Shown: positions 17,782-26,657 of the stretch, piece by piece | How the letters are laid out: each line of letters opens with the position of its first letter | Numbering within the stretch: position 1 is the stretch's first letter | DNA from: Magnetococcales bacterium DCbin4 | GTDB lineage: Bacteria > Pseudomonadota > Magnetococcia > Magnetococcales > UBA8363 | Assembly (NCBI GenBank): GCA_002753735.1 | Contig: PEAN01000028.1 | Coordinates: 1-51,722 of the forward strand | Length of the DNA: 51,722 nucleotides | Direction of reading: 5' to 3' | Position numbers and translations under genes: made by a program | Notes under the pieces: model-generated | The model's input: only the letters and a program-made list of their open reading frames with translations | What the model was told of the DNA's origin: nothing | Database searches by the model: none

Positions 17782-17991
17782 ATGGTCAAGGAGGAGAAAC
17801 TGAAGACGGGCATCGAAAAATTCATTCTCCATTGGTCCAGCGCCACGGGACGGGACATCAAGGCGCTGGCAGAAGCAGACGGCATGAAGGCGTCCCGTTG
17901 CGCGCGATGGAGGAATGATTCCGAACCCGCCGGTTGCGGGGGGATGCCCATGGAGTCGAATCGTCTGCATGGAGCGGGAGGTTGCCCATGA
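17782..17991 (+). CDS. short doubtful ORF
   Basis: A 69-codon frame starting MVKEEKLKTGIEKFILHW and overlapping the start of the next gene by four bases (ATGA). The N-terminal half looks like a plausible helical peptide with a balanced composition, but the tail is rich in Gly and Cys and there is no clear ribosome binding site. It may be a small coupled gene or chance. The rest of 17549-17987 holds only the repeat before it and no feature I can name. Confidence 0.25.
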   Translation: MVKEEKLKTGIEKFILHWSSATGRDIKALAEADGMKASRCARWRNDSEPAGCGGMPMESNRLHGAGGCP

Positions 17992-18608
17992 CGCCCGCCA
18001 TGACCGGTTACATGGCGGCCTGGATCCTCTTCTGTCTGTGGGCGGCCTGGATCCTGGCGCGCCACTGGCGCACTTTCCCTTGGGCCGATGCGGCCTACTG
18101 GCGGCATCTCTTCCGCTTATGGAAAGCAGTCACCTTCGCCGTGGCCGGGGTGGGCATGGTGGCCGTTGCGCCCTACACCGACGACCCCACCTGGGACTAT
18201 TGGGATGCCGGGTTCATGTCGCTGCTCACCTATACCACTGCCCCGGCGGCGGTGGGGATGCTCTACCGGGGGATGTGCCGGGAGGAGTCCTGGCGGCGCA
18301 TCGGCGTCGCCGTCTGCGTCTGGATGTTCTCCGCCAGCTGGAGCTATGATGGCTACATCCTCTGGCGGGACGGCGTCTACCCCGTCACATGGTGGAGCAA
18401 CATCATTCTCTCCTCCATTCTGTATTGGGCGGCGGGATGCCTGTGGAGCCTGGCATGGACCCGGGAGCTGGGGGCCCATTTCGCCTTCCAGGTGCCCGCA
18501 TGGTACCGCGCCGGAGATGATGGCGGCGGCAGTGGCGGGCTGGTCTGGTTCACGCTGCCCTTCATGCTCCTGGCGGGCGGCATGATCCTGGCTTTCCTGG
18601 TGCCGTGA
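17988..18608 (+). CDS. six-helix integral membrane protein of unknown function
   Basis: A 206-residue very hydrophobic protein with about six membrane helices. The first is MAAWILFCLWAAWILARHW, others include FAVAGVGMVAVAP, MSLLTYTTAPAAVGMLY, AVCVWMFSASWSYDGYIL and NIILSSILYWAAGCLWSLAW, and the last is FTLPFMLLAGGMILAFLVP. Tryptophans cluster at helix ends. I start at ATG 17988, with GGGAGG upstream. No family is recognised. It is convergent with the gene at 18658-19197, and both are GC-richer than the flanks with a strong preference for C/G-ending codons. They may have entered together. Confidence 0.65.
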   Translation: MTPAMTGYMAAWILFCLWAAWILARHWRTFPWADAAYWRHLFRLWKAVTFAVAGVGMVAVAPYTDDPTWDYWDAGFMSLLTYTTAPAAVGMLYRGMCREESWRRIGVAVCVWMFSASWSYDGYILWRDGVYPVTWWSNIILSSILYWAAGCLWSLAWTRELGAHFAFQVPAWYRAGDDGGGSGGLVWFTLPFMLLAGGMILAFLVP

Positions 18609-18657
18609 TGTCCGGGTCTGACTGGGTGGCGTGGTTGCGAAGGGTTCCGGCGCGCCG

Positions 18658-19197
18658 TCAGTCGTACAAGCGCGGCGGCGACGCTGCGACGATTCGGGCG
18701 TTCCCATCGAACTCGACATCAATTACGCCCCACAGGAACCCGAACTCCTGGTGCAGGAACACCTGCATACGCCGGCATTCCGGGAACCCCGCCAGATGGG
18801 ACGCGAGGTCACGCAGCAGGTGTTCCTGTGCCGCCGCGACTGTGCTGGTCCGGTCCATGCCGCCTCCGGCGCGGCGCACCACCCAGTCCGCACTCCCCCG
18901 TTTGCGGGCAACCCGCATGCAGAGCGTTTCATTCATCCACTCCCCGGTGGTCCCCTGGTGGACTGCCAAGTCCAGCCACCCGTGCCCCGGCAGGATGATG
19001 TCACCCAGGGGCGTTCCCGGGGTCATCCGCTGCTGGAGTTCGTGAATGGCGGTTTCCGTCCGGTACTGGTCAAGACCTATGATTACGCCAAGCAGCACGC
19101 CAAGCAGCAGAATGGCACCCACTCCCCGCACCAAGTGCCCGAGCGCCCGAAGAAAAGCGTGCAGCCAGACGATGGGTCGTGTCGTGAGAGGTACCAT
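18658..19197 (-). CDS. single-pass membrane protein of unknown function
   Basis: About 179 residues with one membrane segment near the N-terminus (VGAILLLGVLLGVIIGL), then a mixed alpha/beta soluble part (LGDIILPGHGWLDLAVHQ and MQVFLHQEFGFLWGVIDVEF) that would lie outside the membrane. The frame is open to 19245. I prefer ATG 19197, which has GGAG nine bases upstream, over ATG 19245, which has none. No family recognised. Convergent partner of the six-helix protein, 49 bases between stops. A dispersed repeat leader lies just upstream. Confidence 0.6.
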   Translation of the reverse strand: MVPLTTRPIVWLHAFLRALGHLVRGVGAILLLGVLLGVIIGLDQYRTETAIHELQQRMTPGTPLGDIILPGHGWLDLAVHQGTTGEWMNETLCMRVARKRGSADWVVRRAGGGMDRTSTVAAAQEHLLRDLASHLAGFPECRRMQVFLHQEFGFLWGVIDVEFDGNARIVAASPPRLYD

Positions 19198-19248
19198 ACG
19201 CCAGAACTCCGGATAGTGTGCGTCACCATTCAGATCTCCCCACATTAA

Positions 19249-19354
19249 TTCTACTTTATCACATTCATTAATCAGGGATTATTGACACTCAAAAAATTAT
19301 TGAAAGAAAAAAAGGGGTCTGGGGGATTGCCCCCAGGACTTTGATTTTGTTTTT
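19249..19354. repeat. dispersed hairpin repeat, copy 6 (forward) with AT-rich leader
   Basis: The leader TTCTACTTTATCACATTC, then TTAATCAGG and TTGACACTC, runs into ATTATTGAAAG, the A-run, GGGGTCTGGGGG, ATTG and CCCCCAGGAC. The same leader occurs upstream of the copy at 28048. It shows that the full element is about 100 bp rather than just the hairpin. Confidence 0.85.
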
Positions 19355-20066
19355 CACGCGCCATTTCACCCGAAGCGATCTTCCCGTATGGGTTTTGCGG
19401 GAAGATCGCGTAGGCGCGAGCCTTGGTTTGCCTTTCTTCGCGCTTATGATTGATGCCTGCTCAATGGAATTCCAGTCTCGTGCCTTATGTGATCGACACC
19501 GTATCCATCCTAACACTTTTCTACCGATGGCGGAAAGTGGTCTTCGATGGGATGCCTTCTCTCTTTGAGTCCAGACAAGACTCGGAAGCGGCCAAGCTTC
19601 GGCAACGGAGGGAATGTGTGCGTTTTGAAACTCCGCTCGATCAATTTGGAGGGACGCGACCCATTGATCCTTGACGGAACGTCAACGCAAACCGGCTGCG
19701 GCCCGGGAACGTCGGGAAATGAAGCGGTCAAGTTGATCGGGTGAAGAATAAAACCGGTACAACGATATGAAACCTATTGACTTTTCAATCAATACGGAAG
19801 AGAGTTCCGCCACAGGCTGAAACCGGGGCTTGGCATCTGCTGGCGAGCAAACCTCCAAGGGATAACCCGGTTGGACTCGCCGAGTCGGGCATGTACGAGG
19901 GGTTGAATGTCCCCCGGTTTCCACCCATCGGACGGTAGACCCATCATGACTGAGAAAACGCAGTTCTCGTTGCGTGAATGTGCTGAAGAGAGACTGAAAG
20001 CCAGCTTATACGGGATCGCCGTTTGTCGGATTTGCGCCGAACCAGCCCAAAAAGGATGAAATCGCC
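19355..20066. other. gene-poor stretch, no confident gene
   Basis: Contains a perfect 12-bp hairpin at 19375-19409 and small frames on both strands without ribosome binding sites. One 37-codon frame (19947-20060, MTEKTQFSLRECAEERLK) ends just before the next gene, but its start has no clear binding site and I cannot support it. The stretch may be a decayed gene. The ribosome binding site AAGGAT of the next gene lies at its right end. Confidence 0.4.
19375..19409. repeat. perfect 12-bp inverted repeat
   Basis: GCGATCTTCCCG and CGGGAAGATCGC around an 11-base loop (TATGGGTTTTG). There is no T-run behind it on either strand, so an operator site, a structured RNA or a mobile-element end fits better than a terminator. 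No gene starts close by. Confidence 0.6.
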
Positions 20067-21611
20067 ATGAACCGGTTGGCTCAAGCCATGCTTGCACTCG
20101 TTGCGACCGTGTTTGTGGCATTGTCATTTTTTGTCTGGCCCTCCTCCGATGATTTTGGGTTTGCCAACAGTTATCGCACCCAATCTCTGGTGACCTGCAC
20201 CAAGGCAACAAACGATGGGGTCATTGCCGTCGATTTCCCCTGTCACCGATACTATTCTTTTGACCATCCCCTCCGTCACGCCACGTTGTTGGACCTGGCC
20301 GCCAATGAATATCTGACCTTCGTCGGCCGATATTTTACCAATCTGCTGGCATTTGCCATTCAGGGGGAATTGGCATTGCATTGGGGTACGCTTGAGGTGT
20401 TTGAACTCTATCCGGCGCTGCCCGTGTCCATGTTGCTACTTTTTTTCCTGTCGGCCCGGGTATTTGCCCGGCAATGGGGATACGAACCTGAAATCGTCTC
20501 GCGCGGGGGGCTGCTCTGGGGTGCGCTGGGATTTGTCGTCCTGTTTTTGCAACACATGCCCCATTTGGCCTCCTCCTTTTATCAAGTGTCGCAACTGTTG
20601 ATGCATCAAACCTGCAATGCCTTGTCATTGCTTTGGTTGGCGCTGCTCATGGTGCACCATCGGTTGCCCGCGGGAGGGTACCGGAAGACTGCCGGGGTTC
20701 TGATCATGTTGTTGATCGTTGCGATCATGGGGGCCAGCGAAATCATTCTCTTCTGGAATGGCATGTTTGCCTTCATGATCATGGCCGTGGCAACCTGGAA
20801 ACGCCATCCCCGGCGTCGTTTCCATCAATTCATGTTTCTCCTGGCGGCTCTGGGGGGGGCGGCAGTCGTATTGGCCCCGGGGACCCTGTCGCGAATCGGC
20901 GAAACCGCATCACCCTCAGTCCCGCTCTGGATCCCTCTGGCGCACAGTCTTTCCTGGAGTCTCCGTTATCTGTTCTCCTGGGTACTGAGTCCAACCCTGT
21001 GGGTGATGACACTGTTTTTGCTGCCCTATGCCATCCAAGTGGTGCAGCGTCAATTCTGGTGTCGAAACCTGCGGCATTACCATTGGATCGCTTTTGTCCT
21101 GCTCTGGGTCGGGATGATCTGGATCTCCTGGCTGTTGCTGGCTGGCATCGGCAGGGAAATGCCGATGCGGGTGGTCAACGGCATTTATTTCTATTTTTTG
21201 TTGGGTTGGTTTATCGGGGTACATTTGATCATTGCCGCCTTCAGGATCTCTTCGGCACCCGCTTGGATTTCACGTCGGGTCGGGAACGTGTTTTTGCCCC
21301 TATTGTTGTGTGTTTCCTTCCTGTTCCCCGGTTCGGGATTTTTGCGGCCTCCCAATAATTTTCTTCAGGCCATCTCCGACTTTAACGGTCCTTTGTGGCA
21401 CTATCGGCAACAACAGTTGCAACGTTTGGATCAGATTCGCGTTGCGCTTGCCGCTGGATCACCTGAGGTGGTGGTTGCTCCGTTTCAGGATAAGCCCGGA
21501 TCGGTCTTCTATGAAGACATCCTCCCCGGGCAACCGAACAATTGGCGTAACCGGTTCATGGGATCGTTTTATGGTTTGCGGACGGTTCATCTGGATGCGT
21601 CCGGCAAGTGA
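20067..21611 (+). CDS. DUF6056-type polytopic membrane protein
   Basis: A 514-residue protein with about ten membrane helices and an N-terminal FFVWPSSDDFGFANSY block. The SSDD motif just after the first helix is typical of DUF6056/GtrII-like lipid-linked sugar transferases, where the acidic pair sits on the periplasmic side. The last 80 residues are soluble (DQIRVALAAGSPEVVVAPF). AAGGAT precedes ATG 20067. A role in glycosylating a surface polymer is likely given the glycan genes upstream; the substrate is unknown. It shares direction with the following DUF4922 gene, 61 bases apart. Confidence 0.72.
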   Translation: MNRLAQAMLALVATVFVALSFFVWPSSDDFGFANSYRTQSLVTCTKATNDGVIAVDFPCHRYYSFDHPLRHATLLDLAANEYLTFVGRYFTNLLAFAIQGELALHWGTLEVFELYPALPVSMLLLFFLSARVFARQWGYEPEIVSRGGLLWGALGFVVLFLQHMPHLASSFYQVSQLLMHQTCNALSLLWLALLMVHHRLPAGGYRKTAGVLIMLLIVAIMGASEIILFWNGMFAFMIMAVATWKRHPRRRFHQFMFLLAALGGAAVVLAPGTLSRIGETASPSVPLWIPLAHSLSWSLRYLFSWVLSPTLWVMTLFLLPYAIQVVQRQFWCRNLRHYHWIAFVLLWVGMIWISWLLLAGIGREMPMRVVNGIYFYFLLGWFIGVHLIIAAFRISSAPAWISRRVGNVFLPLLLCVSFLFPGSGFLRPPNNFLQAISDFNGPLWHYRQQQLQRLDQIRVALAAGSPEVVVAPFQDKPGSVFYEDILPGQPNNWRNRFMGSFYGLRTVHLDASGK

Positions 21612-21672
21612 TCTTCGATCATTGATCGTATAGGGAAAAATACCTGTTTTCGTCTGTGAGGAGCAGCTCCGC

Positions 21673-22812
21673 ATGACTGATACTTATGGCATGGCACAGT
21701 TTAACCATCAACGATTCGAGGCGCTCTGGCTGGCGTTGCGTGAGGAACTGGACACGATCTTCCAGAAGGATGGTTTGGTGGGGGTGATCGAAGCGTTGAA
21801 ACTGCAACAATTGGATGGGGGGTTTATCCAGGACGATCTGAGTGGTGTCATCAAATATCGGATCATTGATGAGGGTGATCCGGGACGTTATTTCATTGTG
21901 CAGTACAATCCCAGGCGTGCCATGCGTTTTTCGGGGGCGGGTCGCCGGATTCCACCTCCGGGGTTGGTCGCCGTCCATGGGGGGTGTTTTTTGTGTCGCG
22001 ACAACATCCGCTGGCAGCAGCGTGGGATCGAGTGTGGTTATGATGTTTTTGTCGATTCTCCAAAGGGTCAGAATCATTATATTATCTGGATGAACCCCTT
22101 TCCCCTGATGCACAACCATGTCACCGTGGCGATGGCCAATCATCGTCCTCAGGCATGGTTGCTATCCAGTATGGAGCGTGGTGGTTTGCTGACCCGCATG
22201 GATGAGATCGGTCATGATTTTTTAAGTTTGTTGGAGCAGATGCCGGGATATGTGGGGTTTTACAATGGTGATGGGGCGGGTGCCACGATTCCCCATCATT
22301 TTCATTTCCAGTTTTTTCGGCGCATGGATGGCCAGGGTGATTTTCCTCTGGAACGGGCTGCGCGTCGTGGTGGGGAGCATGGGTTGGAGGATGGTCCCTG
22401 GCTGGTTCCCGACTATCCCATTACGGCCATCCATTTCCGTGGACCCAAGGAGCGGGTGGAGGCGCAACTGCTTGATGTCGTTGGCACCTGGGAGGGAATG
22501 TTTACCGATCCCCAGGTCGTAACCGCCAATCTGGTCGGTGCCCTGGATCCCAAAAATCGTGAGATTTTCGATCTTTATTTCATCCCTCGGGATAAAACCT
22601 TCAATCGGGGTCCAGGGATGGTGGGGGTGATTGCCGGATTGGAATTGTTGGGCGAGGTGGTTTATTCGACCGAGGAGGAAAAACAATCTTTGGATCGTGG
22701 CCAGGTCAATTATGATTTCGTTGCTCGGATCATTGCTTCGGTGGAGGCACCACGGGCGCGTGAATTGTGGCATGCCTTGCGGGAGCGGTGGGATGGGGGA
22801 GGTGTTGATTGA
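21673..22812 (+). CDS. DUF4922 / HIT-like nucleotidyltransferase-family protein
   Basis: A 379-residue cytoplasmic protein related to the diadenosine-phosphate and GDP-hexose phosphorylases of the HIT superfamily. GGCFLCRDN (a C-x-x-C), NPFPLMHNHVTVAM and PHHFHFQFF (the H-x-H-x-Q catalytic motif) occur in the expected order. It could cleave or transfer a nucleotide on a sugar phosphate, but the substrate is unproven. GAGGAG precedes ATG 21673. A hairpin with a short T-run follows the stop. It is convergent with ftsW. Confidence 0.78.
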   Translation: MTDTYGMAQFNHQRFEALWLALREELDTIFQKDGLVGVIEALKLQQLDGGFIQDDLSGVIKYRIIDEGDPGRYFIVQYNPRRAMRFSGAGRRIPPPGLVAVHGGCFLCRDNIRWQQRGIECGYDVFVDSPKGQNHYIIWMNPFPLMHNHVTVAMANHRPQAWLLSSMERGGLLTRMDEIGHDFLSLLEQMPGYVGFYNGDGAGATIPHHFHFQFFRRMDGQGDFPLERAARRGGEHGLEDGPWLVPDYPITAIHFRGPKERVEAQLLDVVGTWEGMFTDPQVVTANLVGALDPKNREIFDLYFIPRDKTFNRGPGMVGVIAGLELLGEVVYSTEEEKQSLDRGQVNYDFVARIIASVEAPRARELWHALRERWDGGGVD

Positions 22813-22820
22813 AATAAGAG

Positions 22821-22850
22821 GGGGGCTAAAGGGATCGCCCCCATCGTTTT
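22821..22850 (+). terminator. Rho-independent terminator of the DUF4922 gene
   Basis: GGGGGC (22821-22826) pairs with GCCCCC (22837-22842), followed by ATCGTTTT, nine bases after the stop. It looks like a degenerate copy of the dispersed hairpin repeat that now serves this gene. Confidence 0.6.
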
Positions 22851-22921
22851 GACTTAAAAGACAAAGTAAAAAGCGGAGCATATGAAACTTTTTGTTTAAA
22901 GTCAAAATAAAAATCAAAGTC
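22851..22921. repeat. second repeat module, copy 1
   Basis: GACTTAAAAGACAAAGTA, then AAGCGGAGCAT, GAAACTTTTTGTTTAAA and TCAAAGT. A close relative lies at 36964-37030. Both adjoin a GGGGTCT-type hairpin, so the two modules may be parts of one larger element. Confidence 0.7.
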
Positions 22922-22974
22922 TTTACTGTAATACCTTGAATCATTTTTCTTTTAATCGTTCAAGCTGGCACGGT

Positions 22975-24216
22975 CTAACTGGTTCGGGATGAAAATGGCC
23001 TTTTGAACGAAAATCCTGTCTTGTTGAATGAAAACCCTGGCTTATCCGAAACCGGCAAGGTGCGGGAGAAGGCGAGCAATAGACCGATGGCTCCCAGGGT
23101 GACGATGATCGAGGTTCCACCATAACTGACCAAGGGCAAGGTCAACCCCTTCGGTGGCAACAATCCCATCACCACTCCCATGTTGGCCACCGATTGCGCC
23201 CCTAAAAGGACCGCCAGTCCGGTGGAGGCCAGGCGGACAAACCGGTCGTCCGCCATTCGGGCAATATGAAGGGCACGCCAGATCAAAACGGCAAACAACA
23301 GAATGATCAACAGGATCCAGAACAGTCCCAATTCTTCGCCAATGACGGCGAAGATGAAGTCGGTGTGGGATTCAGGGAGATAGAACTGCTTTTGCTGCCC
23401 TTGTCCCAGTCCCGTCCCCGTATAGCCACCGTTGCCGAACGACAACAAGGATTGCACCAACTGGAAATCGCTGTCCAGGGGATCATCCCATGGATCGAGG
23501 AACGAGGTGACCCGGCGGAAACGGTACGGTGCCATGATGACCCCCGCCGCCGCCAGAGGGACTGCGGCCACGACGAGTCCGATGATCCATGACAGCGGGA
23601 TGCCCGAAACAAAAATGATTCCAAAAACGATGGCCGCACTGATCATGGTGGCCCCGAAATCGGGTTCGGCCAACAGCAGGGCTGCACCCATGCCGAAGAG
23701 CATGAACAGGGGGACGATCCCGGCAAAGAAATAGCGCGACCGGGCTGGATTGAGCGCCAGGATATGGGCCATGTACAACGCCAGGATCACCTTGTAGGGT
23801 TCAGAAGGTTGAATGGTGGCAAAACCGATGTTGATCCAGCGCCGTGCGCCACCTCCCTCCAGTCCGACACCGGGGATCAGCGTCACGACCAGGAGCATGA
23901 TGATGATCCAGAATCCCCATTGTCCTGCACGCCGGATCGATGTGATCGATTGGCGACTGATCAATACCAAACCAATGAGTCCGAGCAGGGAAAAAATACC
24001 GTTGCGCAGGGCATAATGGGATGCATTGCCAAAATTGCGCAGGGCAATGGGGGCAGAAGCGGAATACACCATGACCAGACCGATGATCAGGAGGCAAAAG
24101 GCGGCTCCGGCGGTCCACAGGTCCATGGTGCCGACCCGTTGTTTGTCGGCAGAGGGTTCCCAGTTGGGAGGAGGGGCCTTTTTTCCGGCAGATCGGGTGG
24201 AAGGTCTAAAGAGCAT
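22975..24216 (-). CDS. ftsW: cell division SEDS protein FtsW
   Basis: Polytopic glycosyltransferase that polymerises lipid II at the septum with FtsI. About ten membrane helices; ARRWINIGFATIQPSE, the periplasmic loop with FYLPESHTDFIFAVIGEE, and PLVSYGGTSII near the C-terminus are SEDS signatures. I start at ATG 24216, which overlaps the 3' end of murD by eleven bases and has GAGG six bases upstream. A longer frame to 24300 runs inside murD. The soluble N-terminal tail before the first helix is about 30 residues, slightly long. It is the last dcw gene present: murG and the later genes do not follow. Confidence 0.96.
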   Translation of the reverse strand: MLFRPSTRSAGKKAPPPNWEPSADKQRVGTMDLWTAGAAFCLLIIGLVMVYSASAPIALRNFGNASHYALRNGIFSLLGLIGLVLISRQSITSIRRAGQWGFWIIIMLLVVTLIPGVGLEGGGARRWINIGFATIQPSEPYKVILALYMAHILALNPARSRYFFAGIVPLFMLFGMGAALLLAEPDFGATMISAAIVFGIIFVSGIPLSWIIGLVVAAVPLAAAGVIMAPYRFRRVTSFLDPWDDPLDSDFQLVQSLLSFGNGGYTGTGLGQGQQKQFYLPESHTDFIFAVIGEELGLFWILLIILLFAVLIWRALHIARMADDRFVRLASTGLAVLLGAQSVANMGVVMGLLPPKGLTLPLVSYGGTSIIVTLGAIGLLLAFSRTLPVSDKPGFSFNKTGFSFKRPFSSRTS

Positions 24217-25573
24217 GAACCGCCTCGCTGAATTTTTCGCCACGGTCTTCAAAATTTTTGAACATGTCAAATGAAGCACAGGCGGGTGACAGCAGTACAA
24301 TGTCTCCGGGTTGGGCCAGGTTCAAGGAGGTGGCGACCGCTTCCTTCATGGAGCCGGCACGGGCGGTGGGGGCGACGTTTGACAAGACCTGTTCCAGATC
24401 ATTTGCCGCTTCGCCGATGAGTACCGATCCCCGAAGACGTTGACGTGCCGCCTGTTCGAGGGCGGAGAAGTCGGTCTTTTTGGCGCGTCCTCCGGCGATC
24501 AGCACCAGGGGGCGGTCGAAGGAAGCCAGGGATTCAACGACGGCACCCACGTTGGTTCCTTTGGAGTCGTTATAAAAATCAACACCATTGATGGTGCGAA
24601 CCCATTGCATGCGGTGGGGCAGGCCGGGAAATGTTTCCAATACCCGGGCAATGGTTTCCCTGCTGGCGCCCCGGCTCAGGGAGATGGCAGCAGCAGCGGC
24701 GGCGTTGGCGAGGTTGTGTCGTCCCTTGATGCGGATGCGGTTGATTTCCATGATCGGTTGTGGTTGGGGACCACGGTGGTCGATCAACTGGCCATCCTGG
24801 ACATAGACCCCGCCCGGCACCGGTTTTTCGATGGAAAATCCGACGATGACGACGCCCTGCCCGCATGCCGCAGGGCCTGCGGCGGGCCAGAGTCCGGGAT
24901 CATCGGTGTTGATGATGGCCACATCGCCCGGTCGTTGATTGCGGAATACCCGGAGCTTGGCTGCCAGATAATCTTCCAGCCGGGGATAACGGTCCATGTG
25001 ATCGGGGGACAGGTTGAGCAATGCGGCACTGTCGGCGCGAAATTCATGCATGCTTTCCAATTGGAATGAGGAAAGCTCCAGGACATACATGCGGGTTTCC
25101 TCATGGTACAGGGAAAGCGCTGCCTGTCCCAGGTTGCCACCGGTCTGGGTTTGGAAGCCGGGGGCTGCAAGCATTTCCCCGGTCAGGGTGGTCACCGTCG
25201 ATTTGCCGTTGGTTCCGGTGATGGCGACGAACCGGGGTGGGGGATTTTGGTGCTGTACCTCACGGAACAACCATTCACAGTCATTCATGACCGGAGTGCC
25301 GCGCGTGATCAATGAGGCAACTCCCGGATGGGTACGGGGAATGCCGGGGGATAACAGGATCGATTCGCAGTGCCACAGGCGTTGTTCGGGGAACGGACCG
25401 TTCAGAATCTCGACATTGGCCAGGGTATCCACGCCATCCAGGGGAACCGTTCCCTGGTCCCAGGCGATGACCGGGGTTCCACGATCGGAAAGAAAACGGA
25501 CGGCTGCCAGGCCGGAGCGACCCAGGCCCAGCACACCCACCGGACGGGGAGAAGCAGTATGAAGTTTGGTCAT
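24206..25573 (-). CDS. murD: UDP-N-acetylmuramoyl-L-alanine--D-glutamate ligase
   Basis: Adds D-glutamate to UDP-MurNAc-L-Ala in the cytoplasm, using ATP. ITGTNGKSTVTTL is the Mur-ligase P-loop, LELSSFQLE and NLSPDHMDRY are the central-domain blocks, and DFYNDSKGTNVGA lies in the C-terminal substrate-closing domain. GVLGLGRSGLAA is the N-terminal nucleotide-sugar-binding fold. Length 455 is normal. One base separates it from the mraY stop and it overlaps ftsW, so it is in the middle of the operon. Confidence 0.96.
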   Translation of the reverse strand: MTKLHTASPRPVGVLGLGRSGLAAVRFLSDRGTPVIAWDQGTVPLDGVDTLANVEILNGPFPEQRLWHCESILLSPGIPRTHPGVASLITRGTPVMNDCEWLFREVQHQNPPPRFVAITGTNGKSTVTTLTGEMLAAPGFQTQTGGNLGQAALSLYHEETRMYVLELSSFQLESMHEFRADSAALLNLSPDHMDRYPRLEDYLAAKLRVFRNQRPGDVAIINTDDPGLWPAAGPAACGQGVVIVGFSIEKPVPGGVYVQDGQLIDHRGPQPQPIMEINRIRIKGRHNLANAAAAAAISLSRGASRETIARVLETFPGLPHRMQWVRTINGVDFYNDSKGTNVGAVVESLASFDRPLVLIAGGRAKKTDFSALEQAARQRLRGSVLIGEAANDLEQVLSNVAPTARAGSMKEAVATSLNLAQPGDIVLLSPACASFDMFKNFEDRGEKFSEAVHAL

Positions 25574-25574
25574 G

Positions 25575-26657
25575 TCAGCGTATCTTCAGTGTAGCCAGCC
25601 CGATGAGGGCCAGGATGATGGAGATGATCCAAAAACGGACGATGATCTTGGGTTCCGCCCACCCTTTGAGTTCAAAGTGGTGATGAATGGGGGCCATGCG
25701 GAAGACCCGTTTCCCGGTCAGTTTGAACGAGGCCACCTGGAGGATGACCGAAAAGGTTTCCAATACGAAAATGCCACCGATGATGGCCAGAACGACCTCA
25801 TGGCGGGTGACCATGGCGATGGCCCCCAGCGCTGCCCCCAGGGACAGCGAGCCGACATCGCCCATGAATACCTGGGCCGGATAGGTGTTGAACCATAAAA
25901 AACCGAGGGCGGCGCCGACCATCGCACCACAGAAAATCGCCAGTTCTCCCGCCCCCGCCACATAGGGAATCCCCAGATAGCCGGCAAAATGGACATGACC
26001 GACGACGTAGGCGATGATCATGAAACTGGCGGCGGTCAGCATGGAGGGACCGATGGCCAGGCCATCGAGACCGTCGGTCAGGTTGACGGCATTTCCTGCG
26101 CCGACGATCACCAGAATGGTGAAGGGAAAGAACCACCAACCCAGATCCAGAACCTGTTTGGTGAAGGGGAAACTGAGGTACCCAAAGGTATTGCCATCGC
26201 TCCATTCAAGTCCTGCCGCCATGAGCAGGGCAATGGCCGATTGCAGCAGGAAGCGGGTTCGTCCCGAAACCCCACGGCTGTGCTGGCGGGTGACCTTGAC
26301 GTAGTCATCCCAGAAACCGATGGCACCGAATCCCAGGGTGACCATCAACACCATGATGACATAGGGATTGGCCAGGTTGGCCCATAAAAAGGTGGGGACC
26401 GACACCGCCAGGAGGATCAGGGTTCCCCCCATGGTCGGGGTCCCTTTCTTTTCCAACAGATGACGTTGAGGGCCATCTTCCCGGATCGGTTGTCCGCCCG
26501 CCTGAACCGCTTGAAGGCCCCGGATCAGCAGGGGCCCCAGGAGAAACGAAAGCACCAGAGCGGTCAGCGCGGCGGCGATGGAACGCAACGTGATGTATTT
26601 CAACAGGTTCAAAAAGTTGAATTGGTCACTCAGTGGATAGAGCAGATTATACAGCAT
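25575..26657 (-). CDS. mraY: phospho-N-acetylmuramoyl-pentapeptide transferase
   Basis: Integral membrane enzyme making lipid I from UDP-MurNAc-pentapeptide and undecaprenyl phosphate, with Mg. [17 protein letters not shown] has the D-D pair, [13 protein letters not shown] is the nucleotide-binding loop, and [16 protein letters not shown] is the third catalytic block. About ten helices; 360 residues is the family length. The start overlaps the end of murF by eleven bases, and its stop is one base before the murD start. Confidence 0.97.
   Translation of the reverse strand: MLYNLLYPLSDQFNFLNLLKYITLRSIAAALTALVLSFLLGPLLIRGLQAVQAGGQPIREDGPQRHLLEKKGTPTMGGTLILLAVSVPTFLWANLANPYVIMVLMVTLGFGAIGFWDDYVKVTRQHSRGVSGRTRFLLQSAIALLMAAGLEWSDGNTFGYLSFPFTKQVLDLGWWFFPFTILVIVGAGNAVNLTDGLDGLAIGPSMLTAASFMIIAYVVGHVHFAGYLGIPYVAGAGELAIFCGAMVGAALGFLWFNTYPAQVFMGDVGSLSLGAALGAIAMVTRHEVVLAIIGGIFVLETFSVILQVASFKLTGKRVFRMAPIHHHFELKGWAEPKIIVRFWIISIILALIGLATLKIR

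Noticed and set aside
17685-18107. 140-codon frame on - over the start of the six-helix protein
   Set aside because: Conflicts with a better-supported membrane protein with a ribosome binding site; translation is not family-like.
19789-20211. 140-codon frame on - before the DUF6056 gene
   Set aside because: Overlaps the start of a well-supported membrane protein gene, with no binding site and no family match.
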